Positions 1 through 8,897 of a stretch of 64,000 nucleotides of DNA are shown here, piece by piece. The stretch is taken from assembly GCA_965284645.1 (NCBI GenBank), contig OZ260106.1, positions 2,356,001 to 2,420,000 on the forward strand, read 5' to 3'. This DNA comes from JAIBAJ01 sp965284645. GTDB taxonomy: Bacteria > Bacteroidota > Bacteroidia > JAIBAJ01. Made by a program: the position numbers and the translations under genes. Position 1 is the stretch's first letter. Each line of letters starts with the position of its first letter. The notes under the pieces are model-generated. The model was not told the DNA's origin. It saw nothing but the letters and a program-made list of their open reading frames with translations, and ran no database searches.

Positions 1-87
1 TATAAAAAGGATTGTTGTTGAGCCTTTCCTTTGATATTTCAAACAATATTTATCTTTTCTTTGTTTTTAGAAACAGATACGCAATTT

Positions 88-810
88 ATGAAAATAGGCT
101 TGGCCCAAATTCAGCCCAAGAGTGGAGATATAAACCATAATTTAAAGCTGCACTTGGATTATTTGCGTTTAGCAGATGAGAATGGGGCTGATTTAGTCTG
201 TTTTCCTGAACTTTCCCTTTCAGGGTATGCACCTCATTTAGCCCATCAACAAGTTTCAAATACATTGGATAGTCTATGGGATTCCTTTCAATTGTTTTGC
301 AATAGAACCGGAATTGTAGCCTGTATTGGTATGCCTTCCTCCGGATTGCTAAAACCTCGAATTTCAATGTTTGTGGTTCAGCCTCATACCCCAATTCAAA
401 TATATTCCAAGCAAAAGATACACCAAGACGAACAGCCTTATTTCGAAGAGGGTGATACGGATTTGCTTTTGGATTGGGGAAAGGAGAAAATTGTACCCGC
501 CATTTGTTACGAATCCTTGCATGAAGACCATGCCAAACGTGCCAAGGCCAGTGGCGCTACTATTTATTTGGCCAGTGTGGCAAAATCAGCCGGTGGATTA
601 GAAAAAGCCCAAAAGTATTATCCTAAAATGGCGGCTGATTTGGGATTAAAGGTGGGAATGGTTAATAGTTTCGGACCACAGTCTGATTTTCATAGTGTTG
701 GTCAATCCGCCATTTGGAATGCCGATGGAACTGCACTTGGAAACCTAAGTGCTGATCAAGAAGGACTCCTCATTTGGGATGTGGAAAGTGCTACCTTTAA
801 GGCGGTTTAA
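88..810 (+). CDS. Carbon-nitrogen hydrolase (nitrilase superfamily)
   Basis: A 240-residue cytosolic amidase-type enzyme of the nitrilase superfamily; the substrate cannot be told. The Glu-Lys-Cys triad is visible: E41 in FPELSLSGY, K110 in KQKIHQ and C140 in PAICYES. The frame is open from base 31, but the family begins at MKIGLAQIQP, so the ATG at 88 is used. Length is slightly short for the family (usually 250-300). The next + strand gene starts 51 bp downstream, so co-transcription is possible. Family assignment is secure; substrate is unknown. Confidence 0.9.
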   Translation: MKIGLAQIQPKSGDINHNLKLHLDYLRLADENGADLVCFPELSLSGYAPHLAHQQVSNTLDSLWDSFQLFCNRTGIVACIGMPSSGLLKPRISMFVVQPHTPIQIYSKQKIHQDEQPYFEEGDTDLLLDWGKEKIVPAICYESLHEDHAKRAKASGATIYLASVAKSAGGLEKAQKYYPKMAADLGLKVGMVNSFGPQSDFHSVGQSAIWNADGTALGNLSADQEGLLIWDVESATFKAV

Positions 811-861
811 ACTATTTTGCCTTGCCCTACTTTCCTTCAAGATTTAAATGCCTTAGCAACC

Positions 862-1431
862 ATGAATAATTCTTATTTAACTAGTATCCGCAAACAGTTT
901 GATTACTATAAAATGCTAGGTGATAAAACCATGAACAAACTTTCCGATGAACAACTTTTTTGGCAAGCTAATTCGGAGAGCAATAGTATAGCTACCTTGG
1001 TTTACCACCTAAGCGGAAACATGCTATCACGTTGGACCGATTTTCTAAATTCCGATGGGGAAAAGGAATGGCGAAATCGGGATGCAGAATTTGAAAATGA
1101 ATCACAATCCCGCCAACAGCTTTTGAATCGGTGGGAAGAAGGATGGCGTTGCTTTTTTGCTGCACTTGAATCACTAACCGAATCAGATTTAGAACGCCTA
1201 GTTTATATTCGAAACCAAGGCCATACCGTTCTAGAAGCTATCAATAGGCAATTGGCCCATTATCCTTACCACATCGGTCAAATGGTTTTTTTGGGTAAAT
1301 TGCTTTGTGGTCCCAATTGGGAAAGTTTGTCTATTCCCAAAGGCAATTCTTCTACCTATAACCAAGAGAAATTCTCAAAGCCCCAAGAAAAGGGCCATTT
1401 TACGGATGATTTTTTAGGAAAAAAGGAATAA
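862..1431 (+). CDS. DUF1572 / DinB-like four-helix protein
   Basis: A 189-residue soluble protein resembling the DUF1572 branch of the DinB superfamily. It has the helical pattern and the typical SNSIATLVYHLSGNM and QLAHYPYHIGQMVF segments, whose histidines are the usual metal ligands of the fold. The frame extends up to a TTG at 817, but the ATG at 862 (MNNSYLTSIRKQFDYYK) matches where the family normally begins. DinB-like proteins bind divalent metal, and some are thiol-dependent transferases; the reaction here is unknown. Confidence 0.8.
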   Translation: MNNSYLTSIRKQFDYYKMLGDKTMNKLSDEQLFWQANSESNSIATLVYHLSGNMLSRWTDFLNSDGEKEWRNRDAEFENESQSRQQLLNRWEEGWRCFFAALESLTESDLERLVYIRNQGHTVLEAINRQLAHYPYHIGQMVFLGKLLCGPNWESLSIPKGNSSTYNQEKFSKPQEKGHFTDDFLGKKE

Positions 1432-1506
1432 GGTAATTGTTTGTGTATCAAATGTTCTAGTCTTTTTATCGTACTAGTTTATTCTTTCTAGAAGGTAAAG
1501 AATTCC

Positions 1507-1514
1507 TACCTTTG
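1507..1514 (+). promoter_or_regulatory. Bacteroidota -7 box TACCTTTG
   Basis: An exact TAnnTTTG box lies 20 bp before the start codon of the lipoprotein gene at 1535, giving a 5' leader of roughly 15 nt. No clear TTG element is seen 20-23 bp further upstream. Confidence 0.55.
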
Positions 1515-1534
1515 ATTCCCTATTCAAATATCTC

Positions 1535-2329
1535 ATGCAGCTTAAATCTCTTGCCATTTTTTATTTAGGTTTTATCTTGTTTTTGGGCTCTGTTTTTGTT
1601 CAGTCATGCGACCGTAGAAACGATGGTGCTAAGGAAGAACAGGTCGCTCTCAGTCCAGAAGATGAAACTTCCATAAATGATAGCCTTGGGAATCAGCTAA
1701 CCAATAGGATGCTTATGAACGATACTTCAACTTATCCGAACAGGGTCATCCTTACCGGTTTAGCTCAACATCGATTGGTGAGTATTTATAAACGAATCAA
1801 ACATAAAGATAATCGCTCAGGTTCTTTCTATAGTCCATCAGAAGGTGGATACTCCGAAGAGAACAACGAACATTTCATGCCCGGAATTGATGTATTATAT
1901 GGATTCAACTTGGTCAATATTTCCCACTACGACTTCCAAACCGAAAAGCAAAACCTCTTGTTCAAAAGACCTGTTTTGATAAAGTCCTTATATTACCCTT
2001 CCTTTGTTCAAGATTCCATTGACAATAAGCCTGTAAACCGGGATTTTTACCTGGTTTCAGTTTATGATGAAGATACCAATAAAGACACTTTGCTGAACCG
2101 TAAAGACCTCCGACATTTTTATTGGTTTGATGCATCTGGGGCGCAAAGTTTGAGTTTGCTTCCACCTGATTTCTCGGTGCTCCGTTCGGATTATGACCCT
2201 AGTAATGATGTGATGTATCTCTTTGCCAAACAAGACAAAAACAAGAATGGAATGGTCGAAAGCAATGAACCTATTCATTTGTTTTGGATAAGTCTCAAAA
2301 GGCCTGAAAAAGCTAAATTGGTGTATTGA
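1535..2329 (+). CDS. Putative lipoprotein with two EF-hand-like loops
   Basis: A 264-residue protein of unrecognised family. It begins with a lipoprotein signal peptide: hydrophobic run at residues 6-23 and lipobox VQSC with Cys25, then a polar linker. Two calcium-loop-like stretches occur: DEDTNKDTLLNRKD at about residues 178-191 and DKNKNGMVESNE at about 234-245, the second closely fitting the DxNxNGxxxxxE pattern. It probably sits on the outer or inner membrane. Calcium binding is an inference from the loop pattern only. It has its own promoter box and is followed after 21 bp by a membrane-protein gene. Confidence 0.75.
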   Translation: MQLKSLAIFYLGFILFLGSVFVQSCDRRNDGAKEEQVALSPEDETSINDSLGNQLTNRMLMNDTSTYPNRVILTGLAQHRLVSIYKRIKHKDNRSGSFYSPSEGGYSEENNEHFMPGIDVLYGFNLVNISHYDFQTEKQNLLFKRPVLIKSLYYPSFVQDSIDNKPVNRDFYLVSVYDEDTNKDTLLNRKDLRHFYWFDASGAQSLSLLPPDFSVLRSDYDPSNDVMYLFAKQDKNKNGMVESNEPIHLFWISLKRPEKAKLVY

Positions 2330-2350
2330 ATTTAAAACCGTTTTTTAGGC

Positions 2351-2842
2351 ATGGAATTATCAGTTGCACTTAGGTTAAAAAAGAAAATAACAACATTTAC
2401 CCTTCTCTTTATAACCGGCTTGGTGTTGAGTGGTTTAACCGCCTTTCCAATCGAAACCCTATTGGCCTTTGGTGCTCAGCATATTTCAAATTTTCCACCT
2501 GCCTTTCAAGCATGGTATTTAAAGGTGTATGAGGGCGTTCGGATTACGAACCTAGCCTATCCTTTTTTGGCATACGGAACCGATTGGTTGGCCTTTGCAC
2601 ATTTGGTGATTGCTGTAGTATTTTTTGGACCGCTTAAAGATCCTGTCCGAAATAAATGGGTGTACCAATTTGGAATGATTGCATGCTTTATGGTTTTTCC
2701 TTTGGCATTTGTTTGTGGACCAATTCGAGGAATACCTTTCTATTGGACATTGATCGATTGTTCGTTTGGAGTGTTCGGTTTTGTTCCACTTTATTTGTGT
2801 TATAAATGGACAAATGAATTGGAAAGTATTGCTAATCAATAG
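2351..2842 (+). CDS. Small integral membrane protein, unrecognised family
   Basis: A 163-residue protein with four likely transmembrane helices (about residues 14-35, 77-95, 106-123 and 131-153). The cytosolic N-terminus is basic (RLKKK). No catalytic motif is recognised. It starts 21 bp after the lipoprotein gene in the same direction, so the two may be one transcript. Confidence 0.75.
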   Translation: MELSVALRLKKKITTFTLLFITGLVLSGLTAFPIETLLAFGAQHISNFPPAFQAWYLKVYEGVRITNLAYPFLAYGTDWLAFAHLVIAVVFFGPLKDPVRNKWVYQFGMIACFMVFPLAFVCGPIRGIPFYWTLIDCSFGVFGFVPLYLCYKWTNELESIANQ

Positions 2843-2938
2843 GTAAATAAAACAAACAGGCTATTTTTAAAGTTAAGGATTATTTACTGCTAGTTTGTAT
2901 CTTAAAGAAAATACTACATTAGCTGAAATATCCTTTAA

Positions 2939-3349
2939 ATGGCTAATTTTTCCATTGGCACCAAAGATGCCCCACTATTACTCAAAACTCCACCTCTAAG
3001 TTCGGAATACACCATGCATGTGGAAGCCAAAGATGGCAAGGATGTATTGGTTTGCACCGTTGGGAAAACCGTTTTGCATTACAATATCCAATGCCTCGAC
3101 GATTTGCATGCCATGCTAAAAAAACATGGCGATTGGATGGAATTGGGAAGTGCGGATGAGCAAAAGCCAGCCAAAGAAGGCACAGTTGAGGCTTGGGGCC
3201 GCTCTTCCGAAAACCCAGTTGGAGGTTGGTATGGACTTAAAAAAGGCTTGCGAGGCCGTTTTGGTATGTATATTCCACCCTTGATGGAAGCCTTAGGGTT
3301 GGCCGAACTTACTCATGAAGCCAAAGGAAATAAAATGAGGGCAAAATAA
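2939..3349 (+). CDS. Conserved hypothetical small protein
   Basis: A 136-residue soluble protein without signal peptide or membrane segment. Its C-terminal half has the conserved-looking stretch ENPVGGWYGLKKGLRGR followed by YIPPLMEALGLAEL. I recognise this as resembling an uncharacterised DUF family found in many bacteria, but cannot name it with certainty. The following YdeI-like gene starts 11 bp downstream, suggesting a two-gene unit. Confidence 0.75.
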   Translation: MANFSIGTKDAPLLLKTPPLSSEYTMHVEAKDGKDVLVCTVGKTVLHYNIQCLDDLHAMLKKHGDWMELGSADEQKPAKEGTVEAWGRSSENPVGGWYGLKKGLRGRFGMYIPPLMEALGLAELTHEAKGNKMRAK

Positions 3350-3359
3350 AGGTTTCGAT

Positions 3360-3842
3360 TTGTTTAAATTCAAAGCAGAACTTGCTATCATAGGAGTAAA
3401 TCCTTATGTGTTTGTCCCTGAACCAATCTTGAACTCCCTTTTCACTTTAGCAGGAAAAAGGGCAGGTAACATTCCCATACATGGCAAAATAAATGGGAAA
3501 GAATTCCAGCAGACACTCGTAAAATATAATGGTTTTTGGCGACTTTATGTCAATACCAATATGCTCAAGAATTCTCCGAAACGTATAGGAGAAGAAGTTG
3601 ACTTTGAAATACATTTTGATCCTTCTGATCGTTCCATTCCTATGCCCGAACAACTCCAGCTTGCACTTGATCTTCACCCGGATGCCAAGGCCGTTTTTTT
3701 AGCGCTTTCCCCTTCACGTAAGAATGAAATTGTACGGTATATTGCTCGTTTGAAATCGCCTGAAATACTCGAGAAAAATATTAATCGGGCTATTTCTTTT
3801 TTGCAAGGAAAGGAAAGGTTTGTGGGGCGAGAAAAGCCTTGA
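3360..3842 (+). CDS. DUF1905 / YdeI (OmpD-associated) family protein
   Basis: A 160-residue protein combining an N-terminal DUF1905 beta-barrel (FKAELAIIGVNPYVFVPEPI, PIHGKINGKEF) with the C-terminal helical YdeI motif (LSPSRKNEIVRYIARLKSPE). The molecular role of the family is unclear; the name comes from bacteriocin-protection annotations. The start must be the TTG at 3360 because the next in-frame ATG is inside the barrel at about residue 68. It lies 11 bp after the preceding gene. A second protein with the same C-terminal module is encoded at 11408. Confidence 0.85.
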   Translation: MFKFKAELAIIGVNPYVFVPEPILNSLFTLAGKRAGNIPIHGKINGKEFQQTLVKYNGFWRLYVNTNMLKNSPKRIGEEVDFEIHFDPSDRSIPMPEQLQLALDLHPDAKAVFLALSPSRKNEIVRYIARLKSPEILEKNINRAISFLQGKERFVGREKP

Positions 3843-3917
3843 TTGTTTATGTTTTTTTATTGGAATTTTGGCGCAAAAAAAGTTATTAACCTTTTATATA
3901 GCGATATAGAACTGATT

Positions 3918-3925
3918 TAATTTTG
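3918..3925 (+). promoter_or_regulatory. Bacteroidota -7 box TAATTTTG for the flotillin gene
   Basis: An exact TAnnTTTG match 65 bp before the flotillin start, in AT-rich DNA that also separates the two genes. A TTG at the expected -33 distance is not seen, so this is a weak call. Confidence 0.4.
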
Positions 3926-3989
3926 TCTCAGATTCAATTCTTAATCTAGTTAAAATCAGTTTAATTTTTTCATTTTAAATCGTATTCAA

Positions 3990-5933
3990 ATGGGTGCTTT
4001 TTTCATGTATGCTTGGATTATATTGCTTGTGCTTTTAATCGTTTTATATAAATATGTTCTCCGTTTCTTTCTTGGGATGGTTATTGTTCCGGAAGACCGC
4101 TTGGGCCTTGTAACTAAGAAATTCGTGTTGTTTGGGCCAAACAAGGAACTTCCAGGTGGACGAATTATTGCAACCAATGGGGAAGCAGGTTTTCAGGCCA
4201 GTACTTTAGCCCCTGGTTTGTATTTCGGAATGTGGTTTTGGCAATACGAAATTACTATGGAGCAATTCACCATTATTCCGGAAGGTAAAATAGGTTTAGT
4301 CCTAGCGAAGGATGGTACAGAAATTCCAACTGGTAATATCCTTGGTCAAAGGGTCGATTGCGATAATTTTCAAGATGCAGATAAGTTCCTTAAAAATGGA
4401 GGTCAGCGAGGTCGACAAACAGCCTACATAACCGCTGGATCGTATCGTATAAATACCATGCTTTTCCAAGTTTCCATTACCGATATGGTTCGTATCCAAG
4501 AAAGTAGGGTAGGTATTGTTACCACCTTGGATGGTATGCCTATTGAACAAGGACAAATCGCCGGTAAATTGGTGGAAGGACATAACAATTTTCAGGACTT
4601 CGATGCCTTTATCAAAAATGGTGGTAACCGAGGATTACAACCCCAAGTAATCTTGGCTGGTTCCTATAACCTAAATCCTTGGGCCATCCAAATTGAAGAA
4701 ACCCCAATGACTGAAATTCCAATTGGATATGTGGGTGTGGTTATATCCTTTGTAGGTAAAGATGGAGCTGATTTAACGGGCAAGGAATTTACACATGGAA
4801 ATATTGTTGAGCGTGGCACTAAAGGCGTTTGGATGGAACCGCTTGGGCCGGGAAAATACCCCATCAACAAGTATACGATGAAGGTGGAACTGGTGCCTAC
4901 AACCAACTTGGTGCTTAACTGGGCATCCGCTAGAAGTGAGGCGCACAACTTGGATAAAAATCTATCAACAATTACGGTTCGATCTAAGGACGGTTTCCCT
5001 TTCAACCTCGATGTAGCGCAAATTATCCATGTGCCTTCTATCGAAGCGCCAAAAGTTATTGCAAGGTTTGGAAATATGGTCAACTTGGTATCCCAAGTAT
5101 TAGAACCAACCATTGGAAACTATTTCCGAAATTCAGCACAAGACAGTGATGTGATTGCCTTTTTAAGCACAAGGAAGGAAAGACAGGATTCGGCCAAAGC
5201 CCATATCAAAAAGGTGTTGGATGAATACAATGTGAATGCAGTGGATACTTTGATTGGAGATATCGTTCCTCCTGAAACCTTGATGAAAACGCTTACAGAC
5301 CGTAAAATTGCCGAAGAACAAAAAGTAACTTACGATACCCAGAAAAAGGCTCAAGAAACTCGTCAGGGAATGGAGAAAGAAACTGCCATCGCTGATATGC
5401 AAAAGGATATTGTACGGGCCCAACAAAGTGTTGAAATAGCTGAACGCACAGCCAATGCAACAGTAAAGAAAGCAGAAGGGGATGCGGCAAGTGTTAAACT
5501 AGCCGTTAGTGCCGAAGCCGAATCAACTAAAATGAGAGCACACGCCGAAGCTGAATCTACAAAATTGAGAGCCGAAGCTGAATCACAGGCTATTAAAATG
5601 AAAGCCTCTGCCGAAGCTGAGAAAATAACTTTGACCGGTAATGCTGAAGCCTCCAAAATTTCAGCCATAGGTAAATCAAATGCCCAAGCTTATGAACTCG
5701 CCGTTAGTGCCTTAGGTGGTGAGAACTTTACTCGTTTTAAAATTACAGAAGAATTATCCAAAGGGAAAATTAAACTAATTCCTGATGTTTTAATTGGAGG
5801 TTCGGGCTCTAATGGAAATGCTATGGAAGGCTTGCTAGGACTGAAATTGATGGAAATGATGGATCCAAATTCAAAAGTTCAAAAAACAGAAACAGAAGAT
5901 ACTCAACCTACTAATAACCCAAGTGAACAGTAA
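3990..5933 (+). CDS. Flotillin-like SPFH/band 7 membrane scaffold protein
   Basis: A 647-residue protein with an N-terminal membrane helix (about residues 7-30), an extended beta-rich region, an SPFH/band 7 domain (about 300-450), a long Ala/Glu coiled coil rich in AEAEST repeats (about 450-580) and a disordered acidic tail. It resembles large bacterial flotillins that organise membrane microdomains. The region before SPFH contains an internal duplication: GKIGLVLAKDGTEIPTG...NFQDADKFLKNGGQRG (about 97-145) recurs as SRVGIVTTLDGMPIEQG...NFQDFDAFIKNGGNRG (about 172-220). The next gene overlaps it by 11 bp. Confidence 0.9.
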   Translation: MGAFFMYAWIILLVLLIVLYKYVLRFFLGMVIVPEDRLGLVTKKFVLFGPNKELPGGRIIATNGEAGFQASTLAPGLYFGMWFWQYEITMEQFTIIPEGKIGLVLAKDGTEIPTGNILGQRVDCDNFQDADKFLKNGGQRGRQTAYITAGSYRINTMLFQVSITDMVRIQESRVGIVTTLDGMPIEQGQIAGKLVEGHNNFQDFDAFIKNGGNRGLQPQVILAGSYNLNPWAIQIEETPMTEIPIGYVGVVISFVGKDGADLTGKEFTHGNIVERGTKGVWMEPLGPGKYPINKYTMKVELVPTTNLVLNWASARSEAHNLDKNLSTITVRSKDGFPFNLDVAQIIHVPSIEAPKVIARFGNMVNLVSQVLEPTIGNYFRNSAQDSDVIAFLSTRKERQDSAKAHIKKVLDEYNVNAVDTLIGDIVPPETLMKTLTDRKIAEEQKVTYDTQKKAQETRQGMEKETAIADMQKDIVRAQQSVEIAERTANATVKKAEGDAASVKLAVSAEAESTKMRAHAEAESTKLRAEAESQAIKMKASAEAEKITLTGNAEASKISAIGKSNAQAYELAVSALGGENFTRFKITEELSKGKIKLIPDVLIGGSGSNGNAMEGLLGLKLMEMMDPNSKVQKTETEDTQPTNNPSEQ

Positions 5934-6402
5934 GCAAAGTTTTCTTCCTGCCCATTCTATCCAGGTTGCTCCTACTTCGGAAATCACAACCACCCGCGAC
6001 TTCTCTTTCTCCTTGTCAAGGTTATATCTAGCATGGTCGGATCCTAGGTTGCTTGAAAAATGGTGGGGACCCAACGGTTTCACGAACACCTTCCATGTTT
6101 TTGACCTCCAACCTGGAGGGAAATGGAGTTTTATTATGCATGGACCAAATGGTTCAAACTATCCGAATGAATGTGTGTTTTTGGAAGTTGAACCACTCCA
6201 ACGACTGGTTTGGAACCATTTCCCTGAACCAGAATTCCAAGTGGAAGTATTGTTTAAAGCCCTTTCGGAAAGCCAATCGCAGGTAGTATTTAAAATGAAG
6301 TTTTTATCCAAAGAACGCTGTCGTCAATTGCGTGCATTTATAAGCGAAAAAAACGAGGAAAATATGGATAAACTACAAAAAGTAATGAGTGAAATGCCTT
6401 AA
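5923..6402 (+). CDS. SRPBCC / AHSA1-type START-domain protein
   Basis: A 159-residue soluble protein of the AHSA1 group of the START/Bet v 1 fold: TTTRDFSFSLSRLYLAWSDP, LEKWWGPNGF and GGKWSFIMHGPNG are hallmark segments. Such proteins bind hydrophobic ligands; some resemble the Hsp90 activator Aha1. The start is GTG at 5923, overlapping the flotillin stop region by 11 bp, which suggests translational coupling. A link between a lipid-raft scaffold and a lipid-binding fold is attractive but is inference from position. Confidence 0.85.
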   Translation: MNSKQSFLPAHSIQVAPTSEITTTRDFSFSLSRLYLAWSDPRLLEKWWGPNGFTNTFHVFDLQPGGKWSFIMHGPNGSNYPNECVFLEVEPLQRLVWNHFPEPEFQVEVLFKALSESQSQVVFKMKFLSKERCRQLRAFISEKNEENMDKLQKVMSEMP

Positions 6403-6749
6403 TAAGCAACAATTATGGACGTTCATCCCAACAGTTTTTTAGCTAATAAGGGAAGAATACTTTTGAGTATATTTTTTTATTTCAAGTTATTTTATAGTTG
6501 GATTTTTTAATCCTTACGGCACTATTTGTCCATTCGGTAAATTTTACAATTTGCCCAAAGAAATTGAATTGCCACTTTTGAATCGCCAAAGCCTTTCTAA
6601 TTCAGAATCTGTGTTAAGTAAGCTTTTGTAAACGTAGTTTAACATTTGGATTTTCCTTTTAAGGTTTAATTTGTCGCCTAATAAAAAGCTAAAAAAAAAT
6701 TAAGTAACCGCCTTGTTTCCTAAAACGCACCATAAATCAAATTTTTGAA
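6403..6749. other. AT-rich intergenic region, no gene seen
   Basis: About 350 bp without a convincing ORF. A TAnnTTTG match (TACTTTTG, 6458-6465) is present but nearly 290 bp from the Fic gene. No strong hairpin or repeat copy was found. Confidence 0.5.
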
Positions 6750-7550
6750 ATGGAACTATTACCTGTTCACGAAATAATTGTCAACCAAGCTAAAATTAAT
6801 CAGATTGATAATTTAGTAAAATCAATCTATCGGCTCATAATTTATAGCCGATACCATTTGGATGATGATTTGCTGGATACTTATTTGAATAGTGTGCAGG
6901 AACTTCAAGAATTACTAAGTTTGAAAAATGCCCAAATGGAAGCCCAAACGGAAGAAGAAGCCAAGGAGTATTTAAAAAACCTGAAAATTACCCTAAGCTT
7001 TGTAATAGATGAAATAATTAGGCACGATAATTTTGAGAAAGAAGTTCAACTATTTCAGCTCCTTCGTCTTGTTTCGCCCGAAACGAATGCACTTCACCCC
7101 AATCGGTACCGACAAACCTTGGTGCAAATCGGTGGTCATATTTGTCCGGAACATACCGTTGTCCCTCACTTGGTTTCAAACCTTTTTTACCAAATGCAAA
7201 GCATAACCAATCCAATTGTTAGGGCGATTTATTTCCACCATGAGTTAATTAGAATTCATCCTTTTGCTGATGGAAATGGTCGGGTAACAAGAATTGCTAA
7301 AAATTGGATGCTTATGTTTGACTTGTATCCGCCAATTTTCATTAATGATGCTACCCAGAAAAAGGAATATATTTCAACGCTTTCAAATAGCTTTAGGGAA
7401 CTTGACTCCTCCCCTAAAAAATGGAATGAACACACAGAAGCCTTTTTTGAGCAAGAACTTGATAGGCTGTTGGTAAATACAACCTTCCTTTATGAAACCG
7501 TTAATAAAATGGGGCTAGAAAGGGAAAAATCTGCAAATTTGCCAAACTAA
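6750..7550 (+). CDS. Fic-domain protein (probable AMP/NMP transferase)
   Basis: A 266-residue protein with the complete Fic core HPFADGNGRV, catalytic His at about residue 170, preceded by the helix ITNPIVRAIYFHHELIRI. Fic enzymes usually transfer AMP from ATP to a target hydroxyl. The N-terminal 110 residues are helical and charged; I cannot identify a clear (S/T)xxxE(G/N) inhibitory helix, so regulation is uncertain. No adjacent Phd/antitoxin-like gene is present. The stop codon overlaps the start of the small MscS gene by one base, making a tight three-gene operon with MscS and DUF2490 proteins. Confidence 0.9.
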   Translation: MELLPVHEIIVNQAKINQIDNLVKSIYRLIIYSRYHLDDDLLDTYLNSVQELQELLSLKNAQMEAQTEEEAKEYLKNLKITLSFVIDEIIRHDNFEKEVQLFQLLRLVSPETNALHPNRYRQTLVQIGGHICPEHTVVPHLVSNLFYQMQSITNPIVRAIYFHHELIRIHPFADGNGRVTRIAKNWMLMFDLYPPIFINDATQKKEYISTLSNSFRELDSSPKKWNEHTEAFFEQELDRLLVNTTFLYETVNKMGLEREKSANLPN

Positions 7551-8071
7551 TGTTCGAATACAAAGTTCAAATAATTGAATCCTTGGTGGTTGTAGTGGGT
7601 TATTTGCTTACCCACTATGTGACCAGAATATTTATTAATACCTATTTAAAGCAAACGCATCTTGATCGCGGCAGAAGGAAAATGATAATCAAGGTCGTAC
7701 ACCTCTTATCTTTTTTAACACTTTCGGTTTTATTAGCCGCTATTTGGGGACTCCAACAAAATGAAATTGCCGTTTTTGTTGGAACTATTTTAACAGCCTT
7801 CGGTATCGCCTTTTTTGCCCAATGGTCCTTGCTCTCAAATATAACTTCTAGTCTGTTACTGTTTTTTAATCACCCCGTAAAAATTGGTGACACCCTTAAG
7901 GTACTCGATAAGGATTATCCATTTGAAGGTGTTGTTACGGATTTGACCTTTTTTTTCATTCACCTCAAAACTTCCAAGGACGAAACAATTACAATTCCTA
8001 ATTCACAATTGTTTCAGAAAGCTATTTTAGTGGTAGAAAAAAAGCTTGGATCAAAACCTCAACCCGAATGA
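7550..8071 (+). CDS. Small MscS-family mechanosensitive channel
   Basis: A 173-residue membrane protein. Three hydrophobic segments (about residues 7-25, 48-68 and 73-102) lead into the pore helix and the start of the MscS beta domain, with the family-typical AQWSLLSNITSSLLLFFNHPVKIGD and ETITIPNSQLFQKAI. It lacks the C-terminal alpha/beta vestibule of E. coli MscS (286 residues). It overlaps the Fic gene by one base (TAATG) and the next gene by four (ATGA). Confidence 0.88.
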   Translation: MFEYKVQIIESLVVVVGYLLTHYVTRIFINTYLKQTHLDRGRRKMIIKVVHLLSFLTLSVLLAAIWGLQQNEIAVFVGTILTAFGIAFFAQWSLLSNITSSLLLFFNHPVKIGDTLKVLDKDYPFEGVVTDLTFFFIHLKTSKDETITIPNSQLFQKAILVVEKKLGSKPQPE

Positions 8072-8790
8072 AGTGTGTTTTTGGAATTGCTCCCTTCATC
8101 CTTTTTGGGTATTTTCCTGCCTTTTCTCAAGCATTTGATTTAGGAAGTTGGAATATACTGAATGTTAAATACAACCATTCCGAAAAACTAAGCTTTTTTG
8201 CAGAAGGCCAGCTGCGTTCCCTAAAATTTTATAACCATTTTCACTACTACGAATACAAAGGTGGAATTAACTACAAGGTTCATAAACAGGTGATGCTATC
8301 CTTGGGTTTTGGTTCTTACCAAACCTATAAGGAAGGAGGCGATTTCGTTTTGCCAAAGAATAACAACGAGTTCAGGATTTGGCATCAAATTCTTTTGAAT
8401 CAACCATTTGGGAAATTGAGAATAGAACAACGCTATCGAATGGAATGTAGATTTACCCAAAATGGTTATCGAAATAGGTATCGATACAGACTTGGTATTT
8501 CTTACCCTTTAGGAAAGGAGAAAAATGACTATTTCCCTTTTCAAATCAGCGTAAGTGATGAGCTGTTTTTTACCGAGAATGAACCTTATTTTGAAAGAAA
8601 TAGGTTGTTCTTTTCTTTTAACTATAAACCTTCAAAAACTACTTCCATTCAAATAGGTTATTTGCATCAGTTCGATTATAAAATTGATGACGAAACAGGA
8701 AGAGACTTTTTAGTTATTGGTTTTTATTATGAATTGTTTCGAAAAAAAGGAACAAAAAAGGTATTGGAAAATTCTTCCAAGGATAATTAG
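8068..8790 (+). CDS. DUF2490 outer-membrane beta-barrel-like protein
   Basis: A 240-residue exported protein with a signal peptide (cleavage near AFSQ-A, residue about 22), followed by alternating hydrophobic strands rich in Tyr/Phe and Arg, for example EQRYRMECRFTQNGYRNRYRYRLGISYPLG. This is the pattern of DUF2490, a Bacteroidota outer-membrane barrel family of unknown function. Its ATG overlaps the MscS stop (ATGA). It closes the Fic-MscS-DUF2490 operon. Confidence 0.85.
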   Translation: MKCVFGIAPFILFGYFPAFSQAFDLGSWNILNVKYNHSEKLSFFAEGQLRSLKFYNHFHYYEYKGGINYKVHKQVMLSLGFGSYQTYKEGGDFVLPKNNNEFRIWHQILLNQPFGKLRIEQRYRMECRFTQNGYRNRYRYRLGISYPLGKEKNDYFPFQISVSDELFFTENEPYFERNRLFFSFNYKPSKTTSIQIGYLHQFDYKIDDETGRDFLVIGFYYELFRKKGTKKVLENSSKDN

Positions 8791-8897
8791 CTATTCAATA
8801 ATTTTCTGACAAGGTTAGTTGAACCCAAACCAGTTGTAAATCAATTTATTTTTCCAAATGGATAACAATTGCTATCCCTAAATTTCTTCGGGAGGGG

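Noticed and set aside
1..87. N-terminal extension of the nitrilase from base 31.
   Set aside because: The extension adds a hydrophobic stretch not typical of the family, whose N-terminus matches the ATG at 88.
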